Origin: Streptomyces violens
GTDB taxonomy: Bacteria; Actinomycetota; Actinomycetes; Streptomycetales; Streptomycetaceae
Direction: 5' to 3'
NCBI RefSeq assembly: GCF_000717745.1
Contig: NZ_JOBH01000010.1
Location: 248,001 to 312,000 of the forward strand
Length of the DNA stretch: 64,000 nucleotides
In this document: positions 8,402 to 17,056 of the stretch, one piece after another
Position numbering within the stretch: the first letter of the stretch is position 1
Layout of the letters: every line of letters begins with the position of its first letter
The notes under the pieces: generated by a model
Database searches by the model: none
What the model saw: the letters and a program-made list of their open reading frames with translations, nothing else
What the model was told of the DNA's origin: nothing
Made by a program: the position numbers and the translations under genes

Positions 8402-9883
8402 GTGAGCGTGCCTGAGCCCATGCAGCCCATGGAGGACCCCTGGGCCGACTCCGGCCCCGGCGACCGGCTGCCCGCCCGCTCCCGCCGGAGCGACGGCAAG
8501 GGACGCGGCCGCGAGGACCGGTTCGACCGCGAGGACGGCGAGGGCGGGTGGTCCGGCGGCTTCGAGCGGGTCCCGCCGCAGGACCTGGACGCCGAGCAGT
8601 CCGTGCTCGGCGGCATGCTGCTCTCCAAGGACGCCATCGCCGACGTGGTCGAGGTCCTCAAGGGCCACGACTTCTACCGCCCGGCGCACGAGCTGGTCTA
8701 CCAGGCCATCCTCGACCTGTACGCCAAGGGCGAGCCGGCGGACCCGATCACCGTCGCCGCCGAGCTGACCAAGCGCGGCGAGATCGGCCGGGTGGGCGGC
8801 GCGTCGTATCTGCACACCCTCGTGCAGTCCGTGCCGACGGCCGCGAACGCCGAGTACTACGCGGAGATCGTCCACGAGCGGGCGGTGCTGAGACGGCTCG
8901 TCGAGGCCGGCACCAAGATCACGCAGATGGGTTACGCCGCCGACGGCGACGTCGACGAGATCGTCAACAGCGCCCAGGCGGAGATCTACGCCGTCACCGA
9001 GCAGCGCACCAGCGAGGACTACCTCCCGCTCGGCGACATCATGGAGGGCGCGCTCGACGAGATCGAGGCGATCGGCTCCCGCCAGGGCCAGATGACCGGC
9101 GTCCCCACCGGCTTCTCCGACCTCGACTCGCTGACGAACGGCCTGCACCCCGGCCAGATGATCGTCGTCGCGGCCCGACCGGCGATGGGTAAGTCCACGC
9201 TCGCGCTGGACTTCGCTCGGGCGTGTTCGATCAAACACAACATGCCGAGCGTCATCTTCTCGCTCGAAATGGGCCGCAACGAGATCGCGATGCGTCTGCT
9301 GTCCGCCGAGGCGCGGGTGGCACTGCACCACATGCGCTCCGGCGCGATGACGGACGAGGACTGGACCCGGCTCGCCCGCCGGATGCCCGACGTCTCGGCC
9401 GCGCCCCTCTTCATCGACGACTCGCCGAACCTCTCGATGATGGAGATCCGAGCCAAGTGCCGCCGCCTCAAGCAGCGGCAGGACCTGAAGCTGGTGGTCA
9501 TCGACTATCTGCAGCTGATGCAGTCCGGCGGCTCCAAGCGCGTCGAGAGCCGTCAGCAGGAGGTCTCGGACATGTCCCGTAACCTCAAGCTGCTCGCCAA
9601 GGAGCTGGAGCTCCCGGTCATCGCGCTCTCCCAGCTGAACCGTGGCCCTGAGCAGCGTACGGACAAGAAGCCGCAGGTCTCCGACCTCCGTGAGTCGGGA
9701 TCGATCGAGCAGGACGCCGACATGGTCATCCTCTTGCATCGCGAGGACGCCTACGAGAAGGAGTCCCCGCGAGCGGGCGAGGCGGACATCATCGTCGGCA
9801 AGCACCGAAACGGCCCCACCGCCACCATCACCGTCGCCTTCCAGGGCCACTACTCCCGCTTCGTGGACATGGCCCAGACCTGA
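8402..9883 (+). CDS. dnaB: Replicative DNA helicase DnaB
   Basis: 493 residues. It has an N-terminal DnaB domain (about 55-160, beginning PPQDLDAEQSVLGGMLLS) and a RecA-like helicase core with Walker A AARPAMGKST (K264), Walker B VVIDYLQLM and the C-terminal SGSIEQDADMV motif. It unwinds the fork ahead of DNA polymerase III. There is no intein, unlike some actinobacterial dnaB genes. GTG 8402 is chosen: GGGAGGAGG ends seven bases upstream, and two alternative GTGs (8399, 8408) are worse spaced. The first 50 residues are charged and probably disordered. DnaA boxes upstream suggest a link to initiation control. Confidence 0.96.
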   Translation: MSVPEPMQPMEDPWADSGPGDRLPARSRRSDGKGRGREDRFDREDGEGGWSGGFERVPPQDLDAEQSVLGGMLLSKDAIADVVEVLKGHDFYRPAHELVYQAILDLYAKGEPADPITVAAELTKRGEIGRVGGASYLHTLVQSVPTAANAEYYAEIVHERAVLRRLVEAGTKITQMGYAADGDVDEIVNSAQAEIYAVTEQRTSEDYLPLGDIMEGALDEIEAIGSRQGQMTGVPTGFSDLDSLTNGLHPGQMIVVAARPAMGKSTLALDFARACSIKHNMPSVIFSLEMGRNEIAMRLLSAEARVALHHMRSGAMTDEDWTRLARRMPDVSAAPLFIDDSPNLSMMEIRAKCRRLKQRQDLKLVVIDYLQLMQSGGSKRVESRQQEVSDMSRNLKLLAKELELPVIALSQLNRGPEQRTDKKPQVSDLRESGSIEQDADMVILLHREDAYEKESPRAGEADIIVGKHRNGPTATITVAFQGHYSRFVDMAQT

Positions 9884-9925
9884 CGGCCCTTGGCCGGGCG
9901 CCGTGGCGCGGCGACGTGCTCGTGG

Positions 9926-10483
9926 TCAGGACCGGAAGAGCTTCCAGAACGCCAGTGCCGTGTCATCGGCCGGCGCAGGCGTGTCGTCCGTGATCCAGGT
10001 GGCGATCACGCCGATCAACGCGCCTGCCAGGTACGCGGCATGCACCTCGGGCGGTACGTCGTCGAACCCGCTGGGCCGCCGCCCGTCCCGGAAAGCCGCG
10101 GTGAGCTCGGCAGTCATCCGTTCCCGCAGCCGCGTGGCGAACAGCGCGCTGCCGTGGGTGCCGAGCATGCGCCGGTACAGAGCCGCGTTGCCGGTGACGT
10201 GCTGGAACAACTCGTGCAGCGGCTCCGGGGCTTCGTCCCTGGGGGCGTCCTGAGGGCACAGCGCCGCCGCTCGTGCCACATGCGCCACGGCGTCTTCCAT
10301 GGCCTCGGTGACCAGCGCGTTCACGTCGGGGAAGTGCTGGTACACGGTGGCCCGGTTCACCCCGGCCTGCTTGGCGACCTCCGACATGGAGATCGCCGCG
10401 GGGTCCTTGTCCGCGACCAGTTCCAGGATCGCCGTCCGCAGCCGGGCCCGACTGCGCCGGGCGCGAGGGTCATCCAGGTTCAT
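9926..10483 (-). CDS. TetR/AcrR-family repressor
   Basis: 185 residues. The N-terminal helix-turn-helix is clear (about residues 15-60: TAILELVADKD, then ISMSEVAKQAGVNRATVYQHFPDVNAL), followed by a helical ligand domain. It is divergent from the FrnE-like gene; a 13-bp inverted repeat lies 15 bp from its start codon. It therefore probably represses both itself and the neighbour until an unknown small molecule binds. Confidence 0.88.
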   Translation of the reverse strand: MNLDDPRARRSRARLRTAILELVADKDPAAISMSEVAKQAGVNRATVYQHFPDVNALVTEAMEDAVAHVARAAALCPQDAPRDEAPEPLHELFQHVTGNAALYRRMLGTHGSALFATRLRERMTAELTAAFRDGRRPSGFDDVPPEVHAAYLAGALIGVIATWITDDTPAPADDTALAFWKLFRS

Positions 10484-10497
10484 GCCGCACACACTAA

Positions 10498-10533
10498 CCG
10501 ACAGTTGTCGCTTTTCTAAACGACAACTGTCGG
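10498..10533. promoter_or_regulatory. Probable TetR operator in a divergent promoter
   Basis: Perfect 13-bp inverted repeat: CCGACAGTTGTCG (10498-10510), ten bases, then CGACAACTGTCGG (10521-10533). It fills most of the 64-bp gap between the divergent genes and has the size of a two-dimer TetR site. Confidence 0.7.
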
Positions 10534-10547
10534 CTAGTGTCCCGGTC

Positions 10548-11525
10548 ATGCGAATCGAGATCTGGGCAGACGTGGTCTGCGCGTGGGCATACATCGGCAA
10601 GCGGCGTCTGGAGAAGGCACTCGCGAGCCGAGAGCCGGACGGGACCGAAGTCGAGGTGGTGTGGCGCCCGTTCAGGATCGACCCGACCACGCCGGACCGG
10701 GCCGTACCCCTCGAGGAGGCATGGCGCGACCCGATGGTGGATGCCGCGCTGCGGCAGTGCGCGCCGGGCCTGTCCCCGGCCGAGAACCGGGTGCGCATCT
10801 CGGAGATCGCGGCAGCGGAAGGTCTGGGCCCGCGCTGGGGAGCGGCTTGGCGGGCCGCCAGCCACGACGCGCACCGCCTCCTCCACCTGGCTCTCGGGCA
10901 CGGTGGTGCCGTGCTGCAGAACGAGGTGGCCGAGCAGGTCATGAAGGCCCACTTCATCGACGGCGCCGACATCAGCGACCGGAGCAGCCTCAAGGACATC
11001 GCCGCCCGGTCCGGGTTCGCGGAGGGAGCAGCGCTGCTGGACACCGATGCGGGCGACCGCGACGTGCGGGAGCTCCTCCTGATCGGCAAGGCACGCGCCA
11101 TCGCGACCTCGCCGACGATCGTGGTCGGCGACCGGGCGCTCGCCGGCGCCCAGCCGCCGGAGGCGATCGCGGAATTCCTCGCCCAGGGCGACCGCAGCCG
11201 CGAAATGCCCACTGAGGTACGGCGTCTGCGCTGGGCGGAGTCCCTGCTCGACCAGCACGATCCGCTGGGGGCGCTCACCGTGCTGAAGCCGCTGCTCGAC
11301 GCGCACGCCGACGACCTGAACGTCCGTCGCCTCGCGGCCCGCGGTTACTTCCACTCGGCACAGCTGTCGCGCGCCCGTGAAGCACTGGAGGCGCTGGTCG
11401 GGGACGCGCTAGACGACTCGTACGCGCGATTGATGCTCGGCCGCACCCTGCAGCGGCTGGGCAAGGAGGACGAGGCCGCGCTGCATTTGAAGATGGCCGC
11501 GGCGATGACGCCGGAGTTCGCCTGA
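10548..11525 (+). CDS. FrnE/DsbA-like thioredoxin-fold protein with C-terminal TPR-like region
   Basis: 325 residues. Residues 1-205 follow the FrnE/DsbA pattern (MRIEIWADVVCAWAYIGKRRLE; later a cis-Pro-type TSPTIVVGD near 185-193). In FrnE the active site is CPWC; here it reads C11-A-W-A, so the second cysteine is lost and dithiol chemistry is unlikely. Residues about 215-325 form paired helices with alternating Ala/Leu (RWAESLLDQHDPLGAL, YARLMLGRTLQRLGKEDEAALHLKMA), like tetratricopeptide repeats, absent from ordinary FrnE (about 230 residues). The gene is controlled with the divergent TetR gene. Substrate unknown; an isomerase role of the related HCCA isomerase group is also possible. Confidence 0.75.
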   Translation: MRIEIWADVVCAWAYIGKRRLEKALASREPDGTEVEVVWRPFRIDPTTPDRAVPLEEAWRDPMVDAALRQCAPGLSPAENRVRISEIAAAEGLGPRWGAAWRAASHDAHRLLHLALGHGGAVLQNEVAEQVMKAHFIDGADISDRSSLKDIAARSGFAEGAALLDTDAGDRDVRELLLIGKARAIATSPTIVVGDRALAGAQPPEAIAEFLAQGDRSREMPTEVRRLRWAESLLDQHDPLGALTVLKPLLDAHADDLNVRRLAARGYFHSAQLSRAREALEALVGDALDDSYARLMLGRTLQRLGKEDEAALHLKMAAAMTPEFA

Positions 11526-11702
11526 ACGGTCGACCGCCACCCGGCCCGGTCCGGGGCTCCGGCCCGGAACTCCCTCGATCGCCTCGAAGGTGAGCTGACT
11601 GCCGGCCGTACGGTCCGTGAGACTGAGCCTGTCGTATTCGCCGATGCGGTACGGCAGTTCGTCGGCGGTCGGCATGCCGGAGCATGAGGGATGGAGTGGG
11701 GC

Positions 11703-13145
11703 GTGAGTGGTGTGAGGAGCTGGGCCGGTGCGGCGGTGTCTTCGGACGAGGACCGCCAGGGCGCGGAGCTGTTGCCGGGTACCAGGCGGGCGCTGTGGCG
11801 GCGGTTGGCCGTAGGGCAGACGGAGGGGCGGGCGCCGTCCATGGTGGGAGCGGTCGTACGGGACGGGCAGCCGGTGTGGCTGGGACTGCGCGGGGCGGTG
11901 GACGGCGCGGTGCCGCACGCCGACACGCAGTACCGCATCGGTTCGCTCACCAAGACGTTCGTGGCGGTGCTCGTCCTGCGGCTGCGGGACGAGGGGCTGC
12001 TCGGGCTGGCCGATCCGCTGGGCAAGCACCTCGACGGTACGCCGGTCCCCGACGCGACGGTCGCGCAGCTGCTCTCGCACAGTGCCGGGCTGGCGGCCGA
12101 GGCGCGCGGGCCCTGGTGGGAGCGGACGCCGGGCCTGCTGCGGCCGGGGCCGGCCGACCTCTTCGGTGAGCGGCCGCGCCGCCACCCGGCGGGCCGCCGG
12201 CACCACTACTCCAACCCCGGATACGCGCTGCTGGGCGCGCTCGTCGAGCGGCTGCGCGGTGGCGAGCACTGGGGCGAGGTACTGCGCCGTGAGGTACTGG
12301 AGCCGCTGGGGATGACGCGTACGACCTTGGACCCGGTGGCACCGCACGCGGCCGGCTGGGCCGTACACCCCTGGGCGGACGTGCTGCTGCCCGAACCGGC
12401 CGAGGACACCGGGCGGATGGCGCCGGCCGGCCAGCTGTGGTCGACGGTGTCGGACCTGTGCCGGTGGGTGGCGTTCCTGGCCCGGGGCGACGAACGGGTA
12501 CTCGGCGCGGCGAGCGTGGCCGAGCTGCGGACGCCCGCCGTACCGGCGGAGGGTGACTGGAGCACGGGGTACGGCCTCGGGATGCAGCTGCTGCGGACGG
12601 ACGACGGCCGGGTGCTGGCCGGGCACACCGGCTCCATGCCGGGCTTCCTGGCCTCCCTGTGGGTCGGTACGGACGCCGGTACGGACGAGGGCGTCGCGGG
12701 TGTCACGCTGGCCAACTGCACGTCGGGCCCCGCGGTGAGCGGGATCGCCGCCGACTTCGTACGGATCGTGGCCGAGCGGGAGCCGCGGATTCCCGAGCCG
12801 TGGCGACCGCTTGCCGGACCGCTGGACGAGGAGCTGCTGGCGCTGACCGGGCCTTGGTTCTGGGGCTCCGCTCCGTACCTTCTGCGGCTGCGGGCGGGCC
12901 GGGAGCTGGAGCTGAGCCCGATGCCCGGTGGGGGCCGCAGCTCGCGGTTCCGGCCGGCGGAGGACGGGAGCTGGACGGGCCTGGACGGTTACTACGCGGG
13001 GGAGACGCTGCGCGCGGTGCGGGCCGGGGACGGTTCGGTGAGCCATCTGGATCTGGGCACGTTCGTGTTCACCCGCGCGCCGTACGAGCCGTCGGCGCCG
13101 GTGCCGGGCGGCGTCGACGCGGGCGGGTGGCGAACGGAGGGGTGA
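11703..13145 (+). CDS. Beta-lactamase-family serine hydrolase
   Basis: About 480 residues with the class C beta-lactamase/D-Ala-D-Ala carboxypeptidase motifs: SLTK (S81, K84), YSN as the second element, and HTG near residue 300. No signal peptide is evident, so it may act in the cytoplasm, as many Streptomyces esterase-like members do. A roughly 120-residue C-terminal domain follows. GTG 11703 is preferred because GGAG sits six bases upstream; ATG 11691 would add four residues and overlaps that site. Substrate (peptide, ester or lactam) cannot be told from sequence. Confidence 0.82.
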   Translation: MSGVRSWAGAAVSSDEDRQGAELLPGTRRALWRRLAVGQTEGRAPSMVGAVVRDGQPVWLGLRGAVDGAVPHADTQYRIGSLTKTFVAVLVLRLRDEGLLGLADPLGKHLDGTPVPDATVAQLLSHSAGLAAEARGPWWERTPGLLRPGPADLFGERPRRHPAGRRHHYSNPGYALLGALVERLRGGEHWGEVLRREVLEPLGMTRTTLDPVAPHAAGWAVHPWADVLLPEPAEDTGRMAPAGQLWSTVSDLCRWVAFLARGDERVLGAASVAELRTPAVPAEGDWSTGYGLGMQLLRTDDGRVLAGHTGSMPGFLASLWVGTDAGTDEGVAGVTLANCTSGPAVSGIAADFVRIVAEREPRIPEPWRPLAGPLDEELLALTGPWFWGSAPYLLRLRAGRELELSPMPGGGRSSRFRPAEDGSWTGLDGYYAGETLRAVRAGDGSVSHLDLGTFVFTRAPYEPSAPVPGGVDAGGWRTEG

Positions 13146-13262
13146 GCACGCCGGCAGCGGGTGCCGGAGTCGGGGTGAAGGGGCGGACGTACAGTCGAGC
13201 CAGATATCAGGAGTGCCCGGGAGCCGCCGTCGTGCGGGGCCCGCTACCGCTGGAAGGCCACT

Positions 13263-14414
13263 GTGACTGCCGTGAACGATGCGACCGCGACCGCGAACTC
13301 CGACGCCCCGGTGCTGCTCGACCTGCCGCCGCTCACCGCGGCGCACTTCGCGCGGATCGAGGACAAGGTCGCCGCGCTGATGGGTACCGAAGCGGACGTC
13401 GTGGCGATGCAGGGCGAGGCGCTGCTGCCGCTCGAGGCGTGCATCCGCTCGGCCGTACGGCCCGGAAGCACCGCCCTGAACGTCATCACCGGGCCGTACG
13501 GCGAGACCTTCGGCGGCTGGCTGCGGTCCTGCGGCGCCGAGGTGGTCACGATCACCGCACCGTTCACCGGTGCGGTCTCGCCGCAGCAGGTCGCGGACGC
13601 GCTGCGCGAGAACCCCGCCATCGACTTCGTGAGCCTGGTGCACGCCGAGGCCGCGACCGGCAACACCAACCCCGTCGCCGAGATCGGCGCGGTGGTGCGG
13701 GAGCACGGTGCGCTGCTGATGCTGGACGCGGTGGCGTCGGTGGGCGCGGAGCCGCTGCGTACCGACGAGTGGGGCGTGGACCTCTGCGTCATCGGCGGGC
13801 AGAAGGCGCTGGCGGGACCGGCAGGTGTCTCGGTTGCGTCGGTCAGTGCCCGCGCCTGGGAGCGGATCGCCGCCAATGAGCAGGCGCCGCGCCGCTCCTA
13901 CCTCTCGTTGCTGGACTGGAAGGAGCGCTGGATCGACGGCGGCCGTACGGCGCTGCCGCACGCGCCGGCGCAGCTGGAGATGCTGGCGCTGGAGCAGGCC
14001 GTGGACCGGGTGAACGACGAGGGGCTGGACACCGTCATCGCCCGCCATCGCGCCGCCGCGGCGGCGACGCGTGCGGGCGTACGGGCCCTGGGCGGCCTGA
14101 CGCCGTACGTGCTCCGTGACGAGGACGCCGCGCCGGCCGCCACGACGCTCCGGGCGCCGGAGGACGTGGACGCCCGCGAGGTCGTCGCCGCGGCACTGGC
14201 TGCGAATGGTGGCGTACCGCTGCAGGCAGCGGCCGGGGCGCTGGCCAAGGAGATGATCCGGCTGAACCACTACGGCCGGGCGGCGGACCGTGGAGTGGTC
14301 CTGGCCGCGCTGTCCGCGCTGGGCGAGGGACTGCGGACGCTGGGTGCGGAGCCGGACACCGAGGCCGCCCTGGAGGCGGCGGGGGCCGCATGGGACGCGG
14401 TGATCGGGGGCTGA
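13263..14414 (+). CDS. Class V PLP aminotransferase
   Basis: 383 residues. The motif IGGQKALAGP places the PLP lysine at K181, and LMLDAVASVG (about 152-161) holds the Asp that contacts the PLP ring; this layout fits the alanine-glyoxylate/pyridoxamine-pyruvate/phosphonopyruvate aminotransferase group. The start is GTG 13263 with GGAAGG five bases upstream. It stands alone between the serine hydrolase and the parS-bearing gap, so no pathway can be assigned from context. Confidence 0.82.
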   Translation: MTAVNDATATANSDAPVLLDLPPLTAAHFARIEDKVAALMGTEADVVAMQGEALLPLEACIRSAVRPGSTALNVITGPYGETFGGWLRSCGAEVVTITAPFTGAVSPQQVADALRENPAIDFVSLVHAEAATGNTNPVAEIGAVVREHGALLMLDAVASVGAEPLRTDEWGVDLCVIGGQKALAGPAGVSVASVSARAWERIAANEQAPRRSYLSLLDWKERWIDGGRTALPHAPAQLEMLALEQAVDRVNDEGLDTVIARHRAAAAATRAGVRALGGLTPYVLRDEDAAPAATTLRAPEDVDAREVVAAALAANGGVPLQAAAGALAKEMIRLNHYGRAADRGVVLAALSALGEGLRTLGAEPDTEAALEAAGAAWDAVIGG

Positions 14415-15008
14415 TCGAGGGCTGACCGGGCCTGAGTGAGTCGCAGCGGAAGGCGTCGGAGGGCGATGTAGGCCATTCGAGTGCTTGATGGGCCTGTAGG
14501 CCGGGAGATGGCCTGAGTGGGGCCGTGTTTCACGTGAAACACGGCCCCACAGTCATGTGCGCCCCGGGGGCGCGGGGGAGCCGGGCGCGGAACCGGAATG
14601 AACGCTCTCCGAGGGGCGGCGAGTATTCGCCGGCAATTCACCTGAAAACGGAGTGCTGGGCCCTCTAAGTGCCCTAATTTATGGGCGAGTTGAGCGCTGC
14701 GTGGACAGGGGCGGGGGCGAGGGCGAGTTCCGCAGGTGGCGAGTCTCGCAGGGCAGCGAGTCCCGAGGGTGGCCGAGGTCGCGGCGGCCAGTTAACGGCC
14801 GGCTCCCCGGGGGTGGTCCAGCCACGTCTCCATAAACGGAGGGCACAACCCGTTTCTGTCGCAGTTTTTCGTCGGCTCTTTTCGGCGGCGCGCCGGATAC
14901 GCGGTTGTCGATCATGCTTTTAGCGGCCCTTAGAATCGGAATGCCCGGCCCGTTTATCTACGCGGTTTCCGGGACAGAGGCGCAGCCGTTTCGAGGAGGC
15001 CGGGGAGA
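14415..15008. other. 594-bp intergenic region without a recognisable gene
   Basis: It contains the 32-bp parS palindrome at 14518-14549, then about 450 bp with a noticeably lower GC content near 14640-14690 and 14820-14960. A short GCCC...GGGC inverted repeat surrounds TAATTTA near 14672. Open frames here have no coding character. It could be the scar of a lost gene or a long regulatory region for the TetR gene that follows. Confidence 0.5.
14518..14549. promoter_or_regulatory. parS site at the core of a 32-bp perfect palindrome
   Basis: The parS core is 14527-14540. The symmetry extends nine more bases each side (arms 14518-14533 and 14534-14549, TGGGGCCGT outside the core). In RNA it would form a 16-bp stem, so it may also terminate the aminotransferase gene. 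Confidence 0.88.
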
Positions 15009-15872
15009 ATGCCGGAGACTGGGTCCGCTGCATTGCGCGCCGACGCGCGACGCAATAGGGCGCTCGTGCTGCAGGCGGCCCGATCCGCCTTTGAGGAACG
15101 CGGGTTGACCGTTCCGCTTGGAGAGATCGCACGGCGCGCGGGGGTGGGGGCGGGCACCGTTTACCGCCATTTCCCGTCCAAAGACGCCCTGTTCAGGGCG
15201 ACAGTCGCGGACCGGTTGCGGCTATTCACCGATACGGCACGGGACTTGGCCGATGTACCGGACCCCGGCGAGGTCTTTTTTCGGTTCATTTCCTCGGTGG
15301 TCAGGCTGGTCGCGCAGAACAAGGCGATGTGCGCCGCACTGGAAGGGGCGACGGTGACCGATGTGCGTCCCGTACTCCCGGGACTGGAAGAGGAATTCTG
15401 GTCGGCGCTGGACGTGCTGCTGCTCAGGGCTCAGCGGGCCGGCGCGGTGCGTAAGGACGTGTCCATCGTCGATGTACGGGTGCTGTTGACCGGATGCATG
15501 GCGATGGAAGTCCGCCGGTCGGCGGCGTCCGACGGGCCGGGAGAGGCGCCGGGGGAGGGGGTTTCGGGCCGTATGACGGCCCTGATGTGTGACGGACTGC
15601 GGGCCGGGCGGGACGTAACGAAACTCCCGTTCGAACCCGCAGAGAATAACGAAACTGCGTGCGAAGAATGCGGCGGACCTGTGCGAATGGCGCATACCGG
15701 CCGGCCCGCCCGCTACTGCGGCGGGGCCTGCCGGCAGAAGGCGCATCGGACCCGGTCCAGGGCGCGTTCCGGAGATACCGCAGCGCCTGAGACGGAGCCC
15801 GCCGACGGGTCCGCGGATGGGTCCACGACCGGTACCGCCGATGGCCCCGCCGAGGTCACAGCTGGCGCTTGA
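15009..15872 (+). CDS. TetR-family regulator with a C-terminal zinc-finger-like motif
   Basis: 287 residues. A TetR helix-turn-helix occupies about residues 12-62 (IARRAGVGAGTVYRHFPSKDALF), and a typical TetR ligand domain follows to about 200. The unusual part is residues 218-247: C218-x2-C221, then GRPARYC237-x3-C241RQKAHR, a four-cysteine pattern with a basic end resembling FCS/MYM-type fingers found in other actinobacterial proteins. A Thr/Ala/Gly-rich tail follows. CGAGGAGG precedes ATG 15009. It overlaps the convergent GNAT gene by 17 bp. Target genes are unknown. Confidence 0.8.
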   Translation: MPETGSAALRADARRNRALVLQAARSAFEERGLTVPLGEIARRAGVGAGTVYRHFPSKDALFRATVADRLRLFTDTARDLADVPDPGEVFFRFISSVVRLVAQNKAMCAALEGATVTDVRPVLPGLEEEFWSALDVLLLRAQRAGAVRKDVSIVDVRVLLTGCMAMEVRRSAASDGPGEAPGEGVSGRMTALMCDGLRAGRDVTKLPFEPAENNETACEECGGPVRMAHTGRPARYCGGACRQKAHRTRSRARSGDTAAPETEPADGSADGSTTGTADGPAEVTAGA

Positions 15873-16308
15873 AGCCCAGGTGGGAGGCGTCGAAGCCGAT
15901 CCGCTCGTAGAACCGGTGGGCGTCGACGCGGGTGGCGTCGGAGGTCAGCTGTACCAACTCCACGCCGAGCGCCCGGGATTCCTCCACCGCCCAGTCCATG
16001 AGCCGGGTGCCGAGGCCGCTCCCCCGCTCCTCGGAGTGGATGCGCACGCCCTCGATGATCGACCGGGTGGCGCCGCGCCGCGAGAGTCCCGGAATGACGG
16101 TGAGCTGGAGGGTGCCCACGACGCGGCCGGCGCGTTCGGCGACGACCAGGTGCTGGTTCGGGTCATCGGCCAGCCGCTTGTACGCCGTACGGTACGGAGT
16201 CAGGTCGTCCGGGGACTCGCGGGTGGCGCCCAGTGCGTCGTCGGCCAGCAGCGCCACGATGGCGGGGAGGTCCGCTTCGGCCGCCCGGCGGATCTTGAAA
16301 TCGCTCAT
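15856..16308 (-). CDS. GNAT-family N-acetyltransferase
   Basis: 150 residues with the GNAT core: beta-strand segment VVGTLQLTVIPGLSRRG and the acetyl-CoA loop RGSGLGTRLMDWAVE (about 95-110), then the C-terminal AHRFYERIGF typical of small-molecule or Rim-like acetyltransferases. It transfers acetyl from acetyl-CoA to an unknown amine. ATG 16308 starts directly at the family N-terminus; an ATG 12 bases upstream is possible. Three degenerate direct repeats lie in its upstream region. Confidence 0.85.
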   Translation of the reverse strand: MSDFKIRRAAEADLPAIVALLADDALGATRESPDDLTPYRTAYKRLADDPNQHLVVAERAGRVVGTLQLTVIPGLSRRGATRSIIEGVRIHSEERGSGLGTRLMDWAVEESRALGVELVQLTSDATRVDAHRFYERIGFDASHLGFKRQL

Positions 16309-16359
16309 GCGCGCGACCATATGCCGTGTGCGGCCCGTGTCCCAGGGGTCTTGCGCGTA

Positions 16360-16422
16360 GCGCACACCACTCTTGATCTCCTGGCGCGCGGCACTCCCGA
16401 CCGGCGCACAGCACTCCTGATC
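16360..16422. repeat. Three degenerate 19-bp direct repeats upstream of the GNAT gene
   Basis: Copies at 16360-16378, 16384-16402 and 16404-16422. The first and third differ at only two positions (GCGCACACCACTCTTGATC); the middle one is more diverged. The outer flank GCGCACACCAC (16360-16370) is also repeated in inverted form at 16425-16435. Could be an operator array. Confidence 0.5.
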
Positions 16423-16444
16423 AGGTGGTGTGCGCCAGGTCGGA

Positions 16445-16924
16445 TCAGGCCTCGGCCGGTACGGCCCCCGCAGCCATGCCCTCCACCGCGGCCACCAGGG
16501 GCGCCAGCTCCGGGCGCCGCGCCGCCTCGCGCAGCGCCTCGGACAGCGCCGCGTCGTGCGTGGGGCGCGCCTCCTCCAGCAGCTGGTGGCCCTGCTCGGT
16601 GACGTTCGTGTAGATGCCGCGGCGGTCGTCGGGGCACAGGTAGCGGGACAGCAGCCCGCGCTCCTCGAGCCGGGTGACCAGGCGCGTCGTCGCGCTCTGG
16701 CTGAGGACGACCGCGTCGGCGACCTGGTGCATGCGCAGGTGGCCGCCCACGCCGTCGTGCTGCTCGCTGAGCACGTTCAGGACGGAGTACTCGCGCACGC
16801 TCAGTTCGTGCCCGTCCTGCAGGGCGCGCTCGATGTGCGCCTCGATCCGGCCGTGCAGGACGGAGAGCGCGCACCACCCCTGGGCGAGGCCGGGTGCGCG
16901 GACCGTCTGCTGGCACTGCGTCAT
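16445..16924 (-). CDS. MarR-family transcriptional regulator
   Basis: 159 residues with the winged helix of MarR: MHQVADAVVLSQSATTRLVTRLEERGLLSR (recognition helix) and the wing DDRRGIYTNVTEQG (about 100-113). AAAGGAGGG lies just before ATG 16924. It is divergent from the MFS exporter gene; such pairs commonly form a drug-inducible efflux switch in which the MarR protein represses the exporter. Confidence 0.9.
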   Translation of the reverse strand: MTQCQQTVRAPGLAQGWCALSVLHGRIEAHIERALQDGHELSVREYSVLNVLSEQHDGVGGHLRMHQVADAVVLSQSATTRLVTRLEERGLLSRYLCPDDRRGIYTNVTEQGHQLLEEARPTHDAALSEALREAARRPELAPLVAAVEGMAAGAVPAEA

Positions 16925-16982
16925 GAGAACCCTCCTTTGGGTCGTACTCCTCAGGGTAGGCCACCCGCGAAATAGCCCGCGC

Positions 16983-17037
16983 TTGCAAGTAAACCGCGTC
17001 TGCAATTATTGTGAACGCGCCAAACCTCCCCCTGCAA
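16983..17037. promoter_or_regulatory. Candidate MarR operator in the marR-MFS gap
   Basis: TGCAA recurs at 16984, 17001 and 17033 in an AT-richer stretch, and CTTGCAAG at 16982-16989 is itself palindromic. These fit the size of a MarR site but no full consensus is visible. Confidence 0.35.
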
Positions 17038-17056
17038 CGTTTTGAAGGGCCCAGTC

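Noticed and set aside
10498..10533. CRISPR-type repeat
   Set aside because: It is a single inverted repeat, not a repeat-spacer array; no cas gene is present in the window.
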